From positions 57,517 through 121,516 of the forward strand of contig JANYJJ010000150.1 of assembly GCA_025358485.1 (NCBI GenBank): DNA of 64,000 nucleotides, given 5' to 3'. The translations under genes and the position numbers were made by a program. Positions 33,369-42,883 of the stretch are shown here, one piece after another; position 1 is the first letter of the stretch, and the number at the start of each line of letters is the position of its first letter. The notes under the pieces were generated by a model. The model did no database searches. It saw nothing but the letters and a program-made list of their open reading frames with translations, and had not been told where the DNA came from. The stretch comes from Burkholderiales bacterium (GTDB lineage Bacteria; Pseudomonadota; Gammaproteobacteria; Burkholderiales; Burkholderiaceae_C).

Positions 33369-35180
33369 CTATTTTGCGGACGCTGCGGAAGCTGCGGTTG
33401 CGGTTGCAGTTGCGGATGCCGCCGCAGAAGGCGCAGACACAGCAAGAACTTCGACAAGCAACCGCGGCTCGTCCACGCCGGTGGCGCGGTTGAGTTGCAT
33501 GAAGGTGGTGGGGCCCACCACGCCGTCGGGTGTCAGGCCTTGCGAGACTTGGAAGGCGTCTACCTGGGCCTTGAGGGCCGCGTCAAACCGCATCACGCCG
33601 CTCTGCGGGATGGCGGGCGGTGGTTGACCTAGCAGCGCCGCCAGTTGAACGGCAAGCTGCGTCACGCCGCTGCCCACGCTGCCCATTTGCAACATCGCGC
33701 GGTAGTCGGCCGGGGCCTTCCACAGCGTGGTGAAGTCGCCGCGCCACACGGCAGCCAGCGCCCACAGCGGCACGGTGCGCGACACGCCAGCAGCACGCAA
33801 GGTGGCGGCCTGCGAAGTCAATGCCGTGAGCAACGCGTATTGCGATTGGCCTTTCGCATCAAACAGAGTGACGACGCCGGGGCGGTTCAACTGACGGATC
33901 ACCGCCAGGTTGCTTTTGCTGCGCAGACAAAACACCTGGCTGCGCTGTGCTGCGGCGCAGGCGTCGCCAGTGCTGTCGGTCGATGCACCAGCGCCGCTCA
34001 AATTCACTTTCCACAACGGCAACAGCTCACGCAAGGCAGCGTCTTCGGTGCCGAGCAAGGCGCCGAGGGTGGACTGCAAATCGGCACCGTTGGTCAATGT
34101 GGTTGAAGGCAAAGCCGCGCTCGCTGACGACGCGGCTGCGGCTGTGGATTTAACCGTTGAGGTGGACACCGAAGCAGACACCGAAGCGGGCGTGGAAGCC
34201 GCAGCCGAAGGGGAAGCCACGTTCACCGATTGCGAGCGCATGCGCTCTTTCGCGGCCCACGTCACCAAACCAAACAACACCAACATGGCCAAGCCGCCGA
34301 AGGCCCACCACCCAGTTCGACTTGAAGGCGACAAAGCCAGCGCGCGAGACTCGCTTCGCCCAAACACTTCGTCGGCGGCGCGTTCAACAATCTCGCTGTT
34401 CACGCGCGCTTGGCCGGTGGAATACGCACCCAACAGCGCACGGTCGCACAGCAAGTTGATGCGCCGCGGAACACCGCGTGCCAGCTGGTGAATGCGGCTG
34501 CGCGCTTCGCTGTCAAACGGCACCGCACCGCGCATGCCGGCCACCGTCAAACGGTGACGGATGTACTGGACTGTTTCAGCTTCAGACAACGCATCAAGGT
34601 GAAAGCGCGCGGTCACGCGCTGTGCCAATTGCTCAAGCTCAGGGCGCGCCAACATGTCGCGCAACTCGGGCTGGCCAATCAAAATAATTTGCAGCAGCTT
34701 GCGTTCGTTGGTTTCTAAATTGGTCAGCAAACGAAGCTGCTCCAAGACATCACTCGACAGGTTTTGCGCCTCGTCGATGATGAGCACATTGTTCTGCCCA
34801 ACAGCGTGGGTTTTGAGCAAAAAATCGTTCAGCGGATCGATGTGCTCTTTGACGGTTGCGGTCGCAGCGTTGGGGCCAGCCACCGGTAAAGGGATTCGAA
34901 ATTCACTGCACACCGATTGCAGCAACTCCACCACCGTGAGCTTGGGGTTGAAGATGTAGGCAACGTTGCAGCGCTTGGGCATGCGCTCTAAAAACGCGCG
35001 ACACACTGTTGTTTTGCCGGCACCTATTTCTCCGCTCAGAAGCACAAAGCCGCCGCCGCTGTCCAGGCCGTAAAGCAAGTGCGCCAGGGCTTCGCGGTGC
35101 CGCTCGCTCATGTACAAAAAGCGCGGGTCGGGGGCGATGGAAAAGGGCTCGCGTTTGAGCCCGAAGTAAGCGGTGTACAC
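33369..35180 (-). CDS. gspA: General secretion pathway AAA ATPase A (GspA/ExeA-like)
   Basis: 603 residues. N-terminal AAA domain (about 1-270): MYTAYFGLKREPFSIAPDPRFLY, Walker A GEIGAGKTTVCRAF, Walker B VLIIDEAQNL. A membrane helix follows at about 290-310 (WWAFGGLAMLVLFGLVTWAA), then a Ser/Ala-rich linker, a C39-like region, and a peptidoglycan-binding domain (about 510-575, DAFQVSQGLTPDGVVGPTTFMQLNR). It starts at GTG. Family role: energy-dependent placement of the type II secretion pore in the wall. Confidence 0.92.
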   Translation of the reverse strand: MYTAYFGLKREPFSIAPDPRFLYMSERHREALAHLLYGLDSGGGFVLLSGEIGAGKTTVCRAFLERMPKRCNVAYIFNPKLTVVELLQSVCSEFRIPLPVAGPNAATATVKEHIDPLNDFLLKTHAVGQNNVLIIDEAQNLSSDVLEQLRLLTNLETNERKLLQIILIGQPELRDMLARPELEQLAQRVTARFHLDALSEAETVQYIRHRLTVAGMRGAVPFDSEARSRIHQLARGVPRRINLLCDRALLGAYSTGQARVNSEIVERAADEVFGRSESRALALSPSSRTGWWAFGGLAMLVLFGLVTWAAKERMRSQSVNVASPSAAASTPASVSASVSTSTVKSTAAAASSASAALPSTTLTNGADLQSTLGALLGTEDAALRELLPLWKVNLSGAGASTDSTGDACAAAQRSQVFCLRSKSNLAVIRQLNRPGVVTLFDAKGQSQYALLTALTSQAATLRAAGVSRTVPLWALAAVWRGDFTTLWKAPADYRAMLQMGSVGSGVTQLAVQLAALLGQPPPAIPQSGVMRFDAALKAQVDAFQVSQGLTPDGVVGPTTFMQLNRATGVDEPRLLVEVLAVSAPSAAASATATATAASAASAK

Positions 35181-35251
35181 GGATCAGTCAGACGTTCGCA
35201 GTCAACGCAGGGAGGTTTATTTTGCTGTTTCTAGATAGGTAATAACTCGGT

Positions 35252-35305
35252 CGGCGATCACTTGTCCGGTGATCGCTTGCTTGGTGATCGCTTATTTAGT
35301 GATGA
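35252..35305. repeat. 15-bp tandem repeat across the binding-protein stop codon
   Basis: Units CGGCGATCACTTGTC, CGGTGATCGCTTGCT, TGGTGATCGCTTATT and a partial TAGTGATGAG run with a 15-bp period. The stop codon (35292-35294) lies within the array, and the frame beyond it stays open for about 24 codons with similar pentapeptides (AITKQ, AITGQ). Confidence 0.8.
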
Positions 35306-36251
35306 GCAAAGCTGGTGCAAACATCTCGGTCGATGCCGACTTTTTGCCCGCAAAGGTGTTTTCAATTTGCATGGTCACCAGCTCGGCCATGCCGCGAAAG
35401 TTCTGCTGCATGGAGGCGACGAAAGGCGTGCCTTTTTTGATCATGTCCACCGCTTGGCTGGTGCCGTCGATGCCGGTGACGACGATCTCGTTGCGTCCCG
35501 CCGCTTGTATGGCCTGCGTGGCCCCGATGGCGGGCTCGTCCCAGGCGGCCCACACGGCGGTGATAGAACCCTTGGTCGGATTGGCGGTGAGGATGTTCTC
35601 CATTTGCTTGCGCGCGTTTTCTATCGGGCCGGGCACTTGCACATGCATCTCGCTCAAGACCTTGACGTTGGGCAAGTCTTTCAACATGCCGTCCAGCGCG
35701 ATAGACCGCTTCACCACGCCCGGATGCGGCCGGTGCGTGAACACCACGATCGTGCCTTTGTTGTTGATGGTTTTGAACAACTGCTGGCTGATGGCCGTGC
35801 CCATGGCCGTGTTGTCGCTGGTGGCGTTCATGACCATGCTGGGGATGTAGCCCGAATCACAACCGAACACCGGGATGCCTTTGGCCGCAGCGGCGGCAAT
35901 TTGAGTCTTCACTTGATTCGGGTCGGCGCTGACGATGACGATGGCGTCGGTCTTGGCAGCCACAGCGTCTTCCATGCGACTGGCCATCAGGCCGAAGTCG
36001 CCTTTGGTGTCGATGACGTTGGCTTTCCAGCCCTTTTTGGTGGCCAACTCAGACAGCGTTTTCAGCATGTCGTTGGTGGTGACCGATTGCTGATACGGCG
36101 TGATGAGGGTGATGGTTTTACCGACCTGGGCCCACGCGCTGCCAACACCAAGGCCCGCGCCGGTCAGGCTCAACAGTGCGGCTGCCGCGGCGGTGACCGC
36201 GCTGCGTTGGACAAATTGACGGCGGCTGGATGGCTTTGCGTTGGTGGTCAT
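35292..36251 (-). CDS. Sugar ABC importer substrate-binding protein (Tat signal)
   Basis: 319 residues from ATG 36251 (GGAG 5 bp upstream). The N-terminus has a twin-arginine signal (SSRRQFVQRSAV, hydrophobic core, ending SAWA), so export is probably by Tat. The mature part is a periplasmic-binding-protein type I fold of the RbsB class (TDAIVIVSADPNQVKTQIAAAAAKGIPVFGCDSG; VWAAWDEPAIGATQAIQAAG). Last gene of the importer group, after the FGGY kinase. The ligand is unknown but likely a pentose or polyol. Confidence 0.9.
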   Translation of the reverse strand: MTTNAKPSSRRQFVQRSAVTAAAAALLSLTGAGLGVGSAWAQVGKTITLITPYQQSVTTNDMLKTLSELATKKGWKANVIDTKGDFGLMASRMEDAVAAKTDAIVIVSADPNQVKTQIAAAAAKGIPVFGCDSGYIPSMVMNATSDNTAMGTAISQQLFKTINNKGTIVVFTHRPHPGVVKRSIALDGMLKDLPNVKVLSEMHVQVPGPIENARKQMENILTANPTKGSITAVWAAWDEPAIGATQAIQAAGRNEIVVTGIDGTSQAVDMIKKGTPFVASMQQNFRGMAELVTMQIENTFAGKKSASTEMFAPALLITK

Positions 36252-36318
36252 CGTGACTCCTTGTTGTGCAAAAAAGCGGGCTGAAAAACTAAGCTGGAAC
36301 CCCAGCGAATTGTGGGGC

Positions 36319-37902
36319 TCAACGGGGCGCGTCTGACAGGGTAGAAACCGCCGCCTGCAGGGCGCGCCAGCGGCGCGATTTTGCTTGCATCTGCGCGGCC
36401 GCCTCTGGCCGAGGGAGCACGGTTTGCGAGCGCGAATTCGAAGACAAACTTTGATGTCGCCGCACAAAGTCTTCCGGCGACGCGCACCAGTCCAAAGCAG
36501 CACCTGCCCCTGCCCTTGCCGCAATAGCGGCAGCGCCCAGGCACGGCAAGAGGTCAGCACCAGCCGGGATGTGCAGGGGCGCGTCAAAACAATCGGCCAA
36601 TATTTGCATCCACTCAGCGCTGCGCGTGGCACCGCCCACGACGATGAGCTCACGCTGACGGGTGCCTTGCGGCTGCAACATGTCCAAGGCCCAGCGCAGC
36701 GACAAGGACACGCCTTCTAACGCAGCGCGCATCATCTGGGCGCGGGAGGTGTCCATGCCCAAACCGACGATGGCACCCTGACCTTCGCTGCTGTTCACCG
36801 GCAAGCGCTCGCCGTTCAAATAAGGCAAGAACATGAGCTTGGGATCGAAGGGTGCTGCCGCCACGGCGTGCTCGAACAACGCGTAGCGCTGCGTGTCGGC
36901 GGCGTCGGCGGCATCGGCGGGTGCATCCAACCAACGCAAGGCCCAGCGGTGAACTGCACCTGCGTTGGAGATGGGGCCGATAAAAATGCGGCGCGGCAAA
37001 CCGTTCGCCGCTGGCGGCAAATAGGGCAGCACAAACAGGGGCGCGCCGGGTGCGTTGAACTGCTCTGTTGCGCTGTCAGACACATCAGACACGCGCGCCA
37101 CCCAAGCCGATGTGCCCAGGTAGGCGTAACACTGCGACGCATCACTCACGCCCGCGCCCAAGGTGGTGGCGGCTGCGTCACCCAGGCCGCACAGCACGGG
37201 GCAGCCTGCTGCCAAACCGGTGATCGCGGCGGCTTGCGTGCTGACCACGCCGACCTGCGCGTCGGCATTCAGCAAGTCAGGCAACGCGCGCTTCAAGCCC
37301 AGCGAATCGAGCCACTGATGCGCCCACGCGCCGTGCTCGATATCAAACATGCCGGTGGTTGCGGCCGTGGTCGGGTCGGTGACTGCGCGGCCGGTGAGGC
37401 GCTGAGTGATGAAGTCTTTCGCGCCCACCAAGACGTGCGCTGTTCGCTCCCAAACATCGGCGTGATGCTCGCGAAGATGCAGCAATTTCGGCAGCACCGA
37501 CGTGGCATTGAAGGGGTTGCGGGTGACGCGGTGTATCGCGTCGGCACCCATTTGTTCGGTGATACGCGCGGCCGCATCGCTCGCCCGCGCATCGGTGTGC
37601 AGCCACGCCGGGCACAGCACATGGCCATGCGCATCTAGGGCAATCAGGCTTTGCATTTGGCCGCTGAAGGTCAACGCTGCGATGTTGCTGGGCAGCACGC
37701 CTTGCTCCCACCACTGTTGCAGCACCTGGCAAAACGCCAGCCACCAATCCTGCGGGTCTTGTTCGCAGTGAACGGCTGCGCTGCGGTAGCTCACGGTGTG
37801 AGCCAGTTGCATCTGACCGTCTCGCGACACCAGCACAGCCTTCACCGCCGATGAGCCGATGTCAAAGCTGGCGATGAAGGTGTCGCTGCGCGGCGCATTC
37901 AT
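36319..37902 (-). CDS. FGGY-family carbohydrate kinase (xylulokinase-like)
   Basis: 527 residues from ATG 37902, overlapping the permease stop (ATGA); the track's longer form is a frame extension. ATP-site start FIASFDIGSSAVKAVLVSRDGQ, substrate motif LTFSGQMQSLIALDAHG, the conserved region GAKDFITQRLTGRAVTDPTTAATTGMFD, and C-terminal IVVGGATRSAEWMQILADCFDAPLHIP. It would phosphorylate the imported sugar or polyol; similarity is closest to xylulokinase. No isomerase or dehydrogenase is adjacent, so the substrate is open. Confidence 0.88.
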   Translation of the reverse strand: MNAPRSDTFIASFDIGSSAVKAVLVSRDGQMQLAHTVSYRSAAVHCEQDPQDWWLAFCQVLQQWWEQGVLPSNIAALTFSGQMQSLIALDAHGHVLCPAWLHTDARASDAAARITEQMGADAIHRVTRNPFNATSVLPKLLHLREHHADVWERTAHVLVGAKDFITQRLTGRAVTDPTTAATTGMFDIEHGAWAHQWLDSLGLKRALPDLLNADAQVGVVSTQAAAITGLAAGCPVLCGLGDAAATTLGAGVSDASQCYAYLGTSAWVARVSDVSDSATEQFNAPGAPLFVLPYLPPAANGLPRRIFIGPISNAGAVHRWALRWLDAPADAADAADTQRYALFEHAVAAAPFDPKLMFLPYLNGERLPVNSSEGQGAIVGLGMDTSRAQMMRAALEGVSLSLRWALDMLQPQGTRQRELIVVGGATRSAEWMQILADCFDAPLHIPAGADLLPCLGAAAIAARAGAGAALDWCASPEDFVRRHQSLSSNSRSQTVLPRPEAAAQMQAKSRRWRALQAAVSTLSDAPR

Positions 37903-38858
37903 CTTGACGGCCCCGCGCTGATCTTCTGAAACACCACCGCCGCCACCACGATGGCCCCGGTGCCCACGTCTTGCAAAAACGATTGCACATTCAGGATGGT
38001 CAGCCCATTCGCCAAGATGCCCAAAGTGGCCGCGCCCAACAAGCTGCCCAGCACATGCGGTGTGCCGCTGCGGTGGGCCGTCATGCCCAAAAACGCGGCG
38101 GCGTAGGCAGGCAAAAACAAGCCGTTGCCGCCTGTGGGGTGGGCCGAGCCCAAGCGCGACGCCAACAACACGCCCGCGCCGGTGGCCGCCATGGCGCACA
38201 GCCCAAATGCCCACACTTTGTGACGCATCACATTGACGCCCACCAAGCGGGCCGCGCGTTCGTTGCCGCCCACGGCATAAAGCTGCCGGCCAAACGCGGT
38301 GCGGTGCATCAGCACCCAAGCCAGCGCCACCACCGCTGCCATCACGATGGAGGGCCCTGGCACGCCAAGCCACACGGCGCGGCCCAGCAGCGTGAAGCCT
38401 TCGGGAATTTTGTCGAACACGGTGGAGCCACCCGTGAGCCAAAACGTGAAGCCCGCCAGCATGGTGCCGGTGGCCAAGGTGGTGATGAAGGACAAAAGTT
38501 GGAAGCGGCCCACCAACCAACCATTGACCATGCCAAACAACAAACCCGCCGCGAGTGTGAGCAGCACTGCCACAGGCAAAGGCATGCCGACCACGGCCAA
38601 CTGCGCCGCCATGACGCCGCCCAAACTGGCCGACGCGCCCACCGACAAATCAAACTCACCCGCGGCCATCACCAACGTGGCACCGACAGCCACCAACACC
38701 AAGAAGGCGATCTGGCGGCTGACATTGACGGCGTTGCCGAAGGTGGCAAAGGCGTTGGGACTGAGCGCGGCAAACACCAGGCAAATCAACAGCAACGCGG
38801 CGACGGTGCCGTAGGCACGCAAATAGGTTCGTAAACCGTGTGATGCGGTTGCCGTCAT
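37899..38858 (-). CDS. Sugar ABC importer permease (RbsC family)
   Basis: 319 residues with about 8-10 hydrophobic segments. The EAA-like signature region (YAVGGNERAARLVGVNVMRHKVWAFGLCAMAATGAGVLLASRLGSA) and MAAGEFDLSVGASASLGGV are typical of ribose/xylose-class permeases. Both ends overlap neighbouring genes by 4 bp (ABC ATPase upstream, kinase downstream), so translation is coupled. Confidence 0.93.
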   Translation of the reverse strand: MTATASHGLRTYLRAYGTVAALLLICLVFAALSPNAFATFGNAVNVSRQIAFLVLVAVGATLVMAAGEFDLSVGASASLGGVMAAQLAVVGMPLPVAVLLTLAAGLLFGMVNGWLVGRFQLLSFITTLATGTMLAGFTFWLTGGSTVFDKIPEGFTLLGRAVWLGVPGPSIVMAAVVALAWVLMHRTAFGRQLYAVGGNERAARLVGVNVMRHKVWAFGLCAMAATGAGVLLASRLGSAHPTGGNGLFLPAYAAAFLGMTAHRSGTPHVLGSLLGAATLGILANGLTILNVQSFLQDVGTGAIVVAAVVFQKISAGPSR

Positions 38859-40423
38859 GTGGTGACGGCCTGCTCAGGAGCCGCATCAAAACACCAACGC
38901 AGCACTTCAGGCGCATGCAGCCGCGCACCTTGCAAGTTGGCCACCGTCACGCCTTCACGCAGCACCACCACGCGCTGCGCCAGCTCCAGCATCTCGGTCA
39001 AATCTGAAGTGACAACCAAGGCCGCGCCGCCACGCGCGCAGTGCTCGCGCAGCAACTGGTGAATCGCGCGGCGCGTGGTCACGTCGACGGCTTGCGTGGG
39101 CTCGTCACACAACAGCACTTTTGCATTCATGGCCAAGGCGCGCGCAAACACCACCTTTTGTTGATTGCCACCGCTGAGTTCGACCACGCTTTGCTCGGGC
39201 CCGGTGGCTTTGATGTTCAGGCCGTGCATGGCAGTCACAGCCGCTTCGCGCTCACGACTCCAAGACAAGCAACCGAAGCCGCGTGCAGTGGCAAAGCGCT
39301 CCAAAAACGGCAGCGTGAGGTTGTCGCGCACGCGCATGTTCAGCACCAAGGCATGACCGCGTCGGTCTTCCGGAATCAACACCCAACCACGCGCAGAAGC
39401 GGCTTGCGGGTTGTTGATGTGAACCGGCTGGCCCTGCGCCATCAAAGCGTCAACGCGACCTGCGCGCAATCCCAGCAGCAGCTCCAACAGCTCGGTGCGG
39501 CCCGACCCGGCCAGGCCGTAAAGGCCCAGCAGCTCACCGGCGTGCAGCGTGAGGCTGGCGTTGCGCAGCTTGCCGTCAGCGGTGGAAGCGTGCGTGACTT
39601 CAAGCACCGCCGCTGCATGGGTCGAGGCTGGCACGGCTTGATTTGAAACGGCTGCGGGCGGATCTGTTCGCCCCGACATGGCAGCGATCAACGACGCTGG
39701 CGTTTGCCCTTGCGCAGCCACCGTGGTCACCACCGCGCCATTGCGCAGCACGGTGATGCGGTCGGCAATTTGCAGCACTTCGTCAAGCCGATGCGACACA
39801 TAAAGCACGCACTTGCCGCGTTGGCGCAGCACGTCGACTTGACTCAGCAGTTGCTGCGCATCCGTGCTGGTGAGGGCGGCGGTGGGCTCGTCCAAGATGA
39901 GCAAATTAGCCTGAGTCATCAAGCAGCGCACCAGCGCGAGTTGGGTGCGCTGCGTGACGGACAAATCGGCTACCAGCGCGTCGAGCGGCAAGCTCAAACC
40001 CAAAGAAGCGCACGCTTGGGCGGCACGTTGGCGCATGCTCGCGCGGTCGATCAACCAGCGGCCCAAACCGGTCAACACCGGAAATTCTTTGCCTATGAAA
40101 AGGTTGTCCAGCGCCGACAAACTGGCCACCAACTGCGGCTCTTGGTGCACCACCGCCACGCCGCGCGCTGCGGCCTGCGCGGTCGACGCGGGCGCGAAGG
40201 CTGCGCCTTGCAAAAGCACGGTGCCCGCGTCAGCCGCCAAGGCCCCAGTGAGCACATGAATGAGGGTGGACTTGCCTGCGCCGTTTTCACCGATGAGGGC
40301 GTGCACTTCACCGGGTGCCAACGTGAGCGACACCCCCGACAAAGCCGCCACACCGGCAAACGCCTTGGACACACCGCGGACTTCCAACAGTGCGCTCGGC
40401 ACAGGCGTGCGCACAGCCAACAT
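38855..40423 (-). CDS. Sugar ABC importer ATPase, two nucleotide-binding domains (RbsA/XylG type)
   Basis: 522 residues from ATG 40423, overlapping the L,D-transpeptidase stop (TGATG). The first domain has Walker A GENGAGKSTLIHVLTG and Walker B LLILDEPTAAL but a degenerate signature (LSVTQRTQLALVR). The second has GLYGLAGSGRTELLELLLG, a complete LSGGNQQKVVFARAL signature and VLLCDEPTQAVDV. This pattern is usual for CUT2 sugar importers. First importer gene, directly coupled to a cell-wall enzyme gene. Confidence 0.93.
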   Translation of the reverse strand: MLAVRTPVPSALLEVRGVSKAFAGVAALSGVSLTLAPGEVHALIGENGAGKSTLIHVLTGALAADAGTVLLQGAAFAPASTAQAAARGVAVVHQEPQLVASLSALDNLFIGKEFPVLTGLGRWLIDRASMRQRAAQACASLGLSLPLDALVADLSVTQRTQLALVRCLMTQANLLILDEPTAALTSTDAQQLLSQVDVLRQRGKCVLYVSHRLDEVLQIADRITVLRNGAVVTTVAAQGQTPASLIAAMSGRTDPPAAVSNQAVPASTHAAAVLEVTHASTADGKLRNASLTLHAGELLGLYGLAGSGRTELLELLLGLRAGRVDALMAQGQPVHINNPQAASARGWVLIPEDRRGHALVLNMRVRDNLTLPFLERFATARGFGCLSWSREREAAVTAMHGLNIKATGPEQSVVELSGGNQQKVVFARALAMNAKVLLCDEPTQAVDVTTRRAIHQLLREHCARGGAALVVTSDLTEMLELAQRVVVLREGVTVANLQGARLHAPEVLRWCFDAAPEQAVTT

Positions 40424-41931
40424 CAAGCCAACGAGCGCTCGTAAAAAATGCGCCAGCCCACCGGCTCTTGGATCCAATATTGGCGGCGCGTGTGGGGGCG
40501 CTTGTCACCAGGCTCGGTCTCGGTGAAGGTGACCACCATGACGGCATCTCGGTCTTGCCACGACACGATAGATAAGTTGTCGCGCGTGGCTTCTCGCGTG
40601 GGTTCAATCGCATTCGGCGCTGCGAGCCTCCTGTTCACGCGCCGCTGATTCTCTTCGCGAAGCTGCTCGCGCCACGGCGGGCCCAAGGCTTCGGCATCCG
40701 GCAGGTTGACCGACGTGCTGTAGAAGGCGTCGCGCGCCCGCACATCGTTTTGTTTGCGCGCCGTTTGCCACTTGTCAAACTCGCCCAAAAAGTTGGCGTG
40801 GCGGGTTGTCAGCTCTGCTGGTTTGACCCACTCCAAGCGCTCGGCCACGACGATGGGTGTGGCCTGCACGTCGATGTAAGCGCCGAGCTCTTTCAGGTAG
40901 TGATTGGCCAGCGCGATGCAGCCGTCGGTTGCCCAAGGTGCACGTGAATACATGCCTGGAGGTATGCCGTGCAACCAAATCCCATCGCCGCTGCGGCCCT
41001 GCAAGCGGTCGTAAGGGTTGGGGTAATTCAAGGCCAAGGCTTGCTTGCCGTACTTGGCGGGCAAAGTGGCCGAGGGAATTTGCTTGGTCACGAAGTAAAC
41101 GCCCAGCGGCGTGCGCTGGTCACCGGCCACCTGCTTGACCATGCCGTTTTTGCCGATGGACGCGTAGTACTCGCGAATGAGCGACAAGCCCTGTGAGCCG
41201 TTCTCGAACACGTACAAACGCGAGCGCGCCACGTCCACCACCACCGCATGTTTCACGCTCGGCGACAGGCTCACCAAGGCCGATGGCACCAAGCCCGCAG
41301 ACGGCATGACAGACACGGCTTGCACCCGAACCCGCGCTTCGTCGGTCAACTCGTCCAAGCGCTCACGGCCCGCCGTCACCACCTCGCTGGGGGCTGCACC
41401 AAAGCCGGCGGCAGGTTGGGTTTGCGCGGTCAGCAGATCGGCGTAGAGCAACTGCGCCAACGCGAAACCCGGCGCGTCTGTGGCCAAGCGCTGGGCCTTT
41501 TGCATCGCTTGGTCACCGTCCCCTGAAGCCAGCAGGCCGTAGACCTCCAACAAGCGCGCCTCATCTGGCGATGAGCGACGCGGCTCGCGCTTGAGCAGGC
41601 TTTCGGGCGGCACGACGACAAGGCGCTTGGCATCATTGCTTGACGCCACCGAGGTGGTCGGGTTGAGCCGCACTTCTCGCACGGTTTCATTCACCCGAGC
41701 GGCGGGCGCAACCTGTTGCGACTTGAACCACCAAAACGCAACTGCACCCAAGGCACCCAAGGCGGCCAAGGCAGCAAAGAAGCGCCGCTTGCCACGCACT
41801 TGAGCGGCTCGATCTCGGTCAAGCAAGCTAGGCAAGAAGTTGAAGCTGGGCCGCGTGACAGTCGCAGACTCAACTGCACCAGATGCATCAGCAAGCGCTT
41901 GCGCAGCTTTGAAGTTGTCGGGGCTGTTCAT
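40423..41931 (-). CDS. L,D-transpeptidase with C-terminal NTF2-like domain
   Basis: 502 residues. One N-terminal membrane anchor (about 50-70, FFAALAALGALGAVAFWWF) precedes a periplasmic region. The YkuD catalytic domain lies at about 225-360: VVVDVARSRLYVFENG, GIWLHGIPPGMYSR and WATDGCIALAN with the active-site Cys. It would form 3-3 cross-links in peptidoglycan or attach proteins to it. The C-terminal part (about 385-500) fits an NTF2/SnoaL-like domain (FLGEFDKWQTARKQNDVRARDAFYSTSVN). It follows two genes with similar C-terminal domains and overlaps the sugar ABC ATPase. Confidence 0.9.
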   Translation of the reverse strand: MNSPDNFKAAQALADASGAVESATVTRPSFNFLPSLLDRDRAAQVRGKRRFFAALAALGALGAVAFWWFKSQQVAPAARVNETVREVRLNPTTSVASSNDAKRLVVVPPESLLKREPRRSSPDEARLLEVYGLLASGDGDQAMQKAQRLATDAPGFALAQLLYADLLTAQTQPAAGFGAAPSEVVTAGRERLDELTDEARVRVQAVSVMPSAGLVPSALVSLSPSVKHAVVVDVARSRLYVFENGSQGLSLIREYYASIGKNGMVKQVAGDQRTPLGVYFVTKQIPSATLPAKYGKQALALNYPNPYDRLQGRSGDGIWLHGIPPGMYSRAPWATDGCIALANHYLKELGAYIDVQATPIVVAERLEWVKPAELTTRHANFLGEFDKWQTARKQNDVRARDAFYSTSVNLPDAEALGPPWREQLREENQRRVNRRLAAPNAIEPTREATRDNLSIVSWQDRDAVMVVTFTETEPGDKRPHTRRQYWIQEPVGWRIFYERSLA

Positions 41932-41965
41932 GGATTCAACCGATGGACTGACTGACGAGAGGAGA

Positions 41966-42883
41966 TCACAACGACACCTCTTCGCGTATCAACCAAATAC
42001 CGTCTCGCAGCACCAGTCCCAAGCGTTTGCGCGCGACCGAGATCACAGCATCCCCGCGATAGCGTTGCAGAAATCGCGCGTTCGCTGTGGGAGGGTCGGT
42101 TCGGGCGCCAGACACAAGGCTGATTTGAACGTCTTCCAGTGTCACGGCGACATCGCGCTTGGACAAAATGCGTTCGCGGCGTTGTGCGAGCCAAGCGGCG
42201 TGGGACGGCGCAGGTGACAAGCGCCCTGCACCGCGAAAATCGGCTTCGTAAGCAGCCGCATACGCAACCATGTCGCGCTGCTCCCAGGCCCGAGCCCAGC
42301 GCTTGACGGCCGAGGTGATGTCGGCAACCGTGGCCGCGTCGGTGCCTTCTGACATTGATTTGGCTTCAGCGGGGACATCGGGTTTGAGCACGGCAACCGT
42401 GAGCGCTGGTCGAATAGATTTCTCGGCGCTGGTCGCCGACGCAAAGTTCGAAAGCGCAGAGTTCAACTCCACGGTCGATGTGGGCATGCGATAGCGTCGC
42501 GCGTGCAGGGTGGTGCCTTGAAAGACGATCAGCACTGTGTCTTCTACTTGAGCGCGTTGGGCGGCTCTCGCGGGGCGCAGCATGTTGAGCAATTTATCGC
42601 CAGGGCCTTCGGCCGCCACAGGCACCAGATCGGCCAGAGTCGGCTCGTAGTTCAAGGCCAGGGCCAAAATGTCGTCAAGCACAGGTTGCAACAAACGCTG
42701 GCGCAACTGCTGCACTTCTGGCGGGGTGAGGTCGTACAAAAACAGCTCGCTCACCAAGCCCTGAGTGTCGGCGCGGCGCAGCACCAAGGGGCTGAAGTCC
42801 AGGGCGAAGGCAGGCACAGCCAAGGCCGCCAAGGCAGTCAACGCCGCACATAGAGTGAACTTCGACAAGCACTCCTTGCTCAT
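41966..42883 (-). CDS. Exported NTF2-like protein of the L,D-transpeptidase cluster
   Basis: 305 residues with a signal peptide (about 1-27, LCAALTALAALAVPAFA). Residues about 28-170 are not recognised. The C-terminal part (about 185-305) looks NTF2/SnoaL-like: VKRWARAWEQRDMVAYAAAYEADFRG..RFLQRYRGDAVISVARKRLGLVLRDGIWLIREE. The start overlaps the TPR gene stop (ATGA) and it precedes the L,D-transpeptidase by 34 bp. A role with the transpeptidase in the periplasm is inferred from context. Confidence 0.75.
   Translation of the reverse strand: MSKECLSKFTLCAALTALAALAVPAFALDFSPLVLRRADTQGLVSELFLYDLTPPEVQQLRQRLLQPVLDDILALALNYEPTLADLVPVAAEGPGDKLLNMLRPARAAQRAQVEDTVLIVFQGTTLHARRYRMPTSTVELNSALSNFASATSAEKSIRPALTVAVLKPDVPAEAKSMSEGTDAATVADITSAVKRWARAWEQRDMVAYAAAYEADFRGAGRLSPAPSHAAWLAQRRERILSKRDVAVTLEDVQISLVSGARTDPPTANARFLQRYRGDAVISVARKRLGLVLRDGIWLIREEVSL

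Noticed and set aside
37903-38520. N-terminal extension of the FGGY kinase to 733 aa
   Set aside because: It overlaps the permease in another frame; ATG 37902 overlaps the permease stop and starts the kinase fold.
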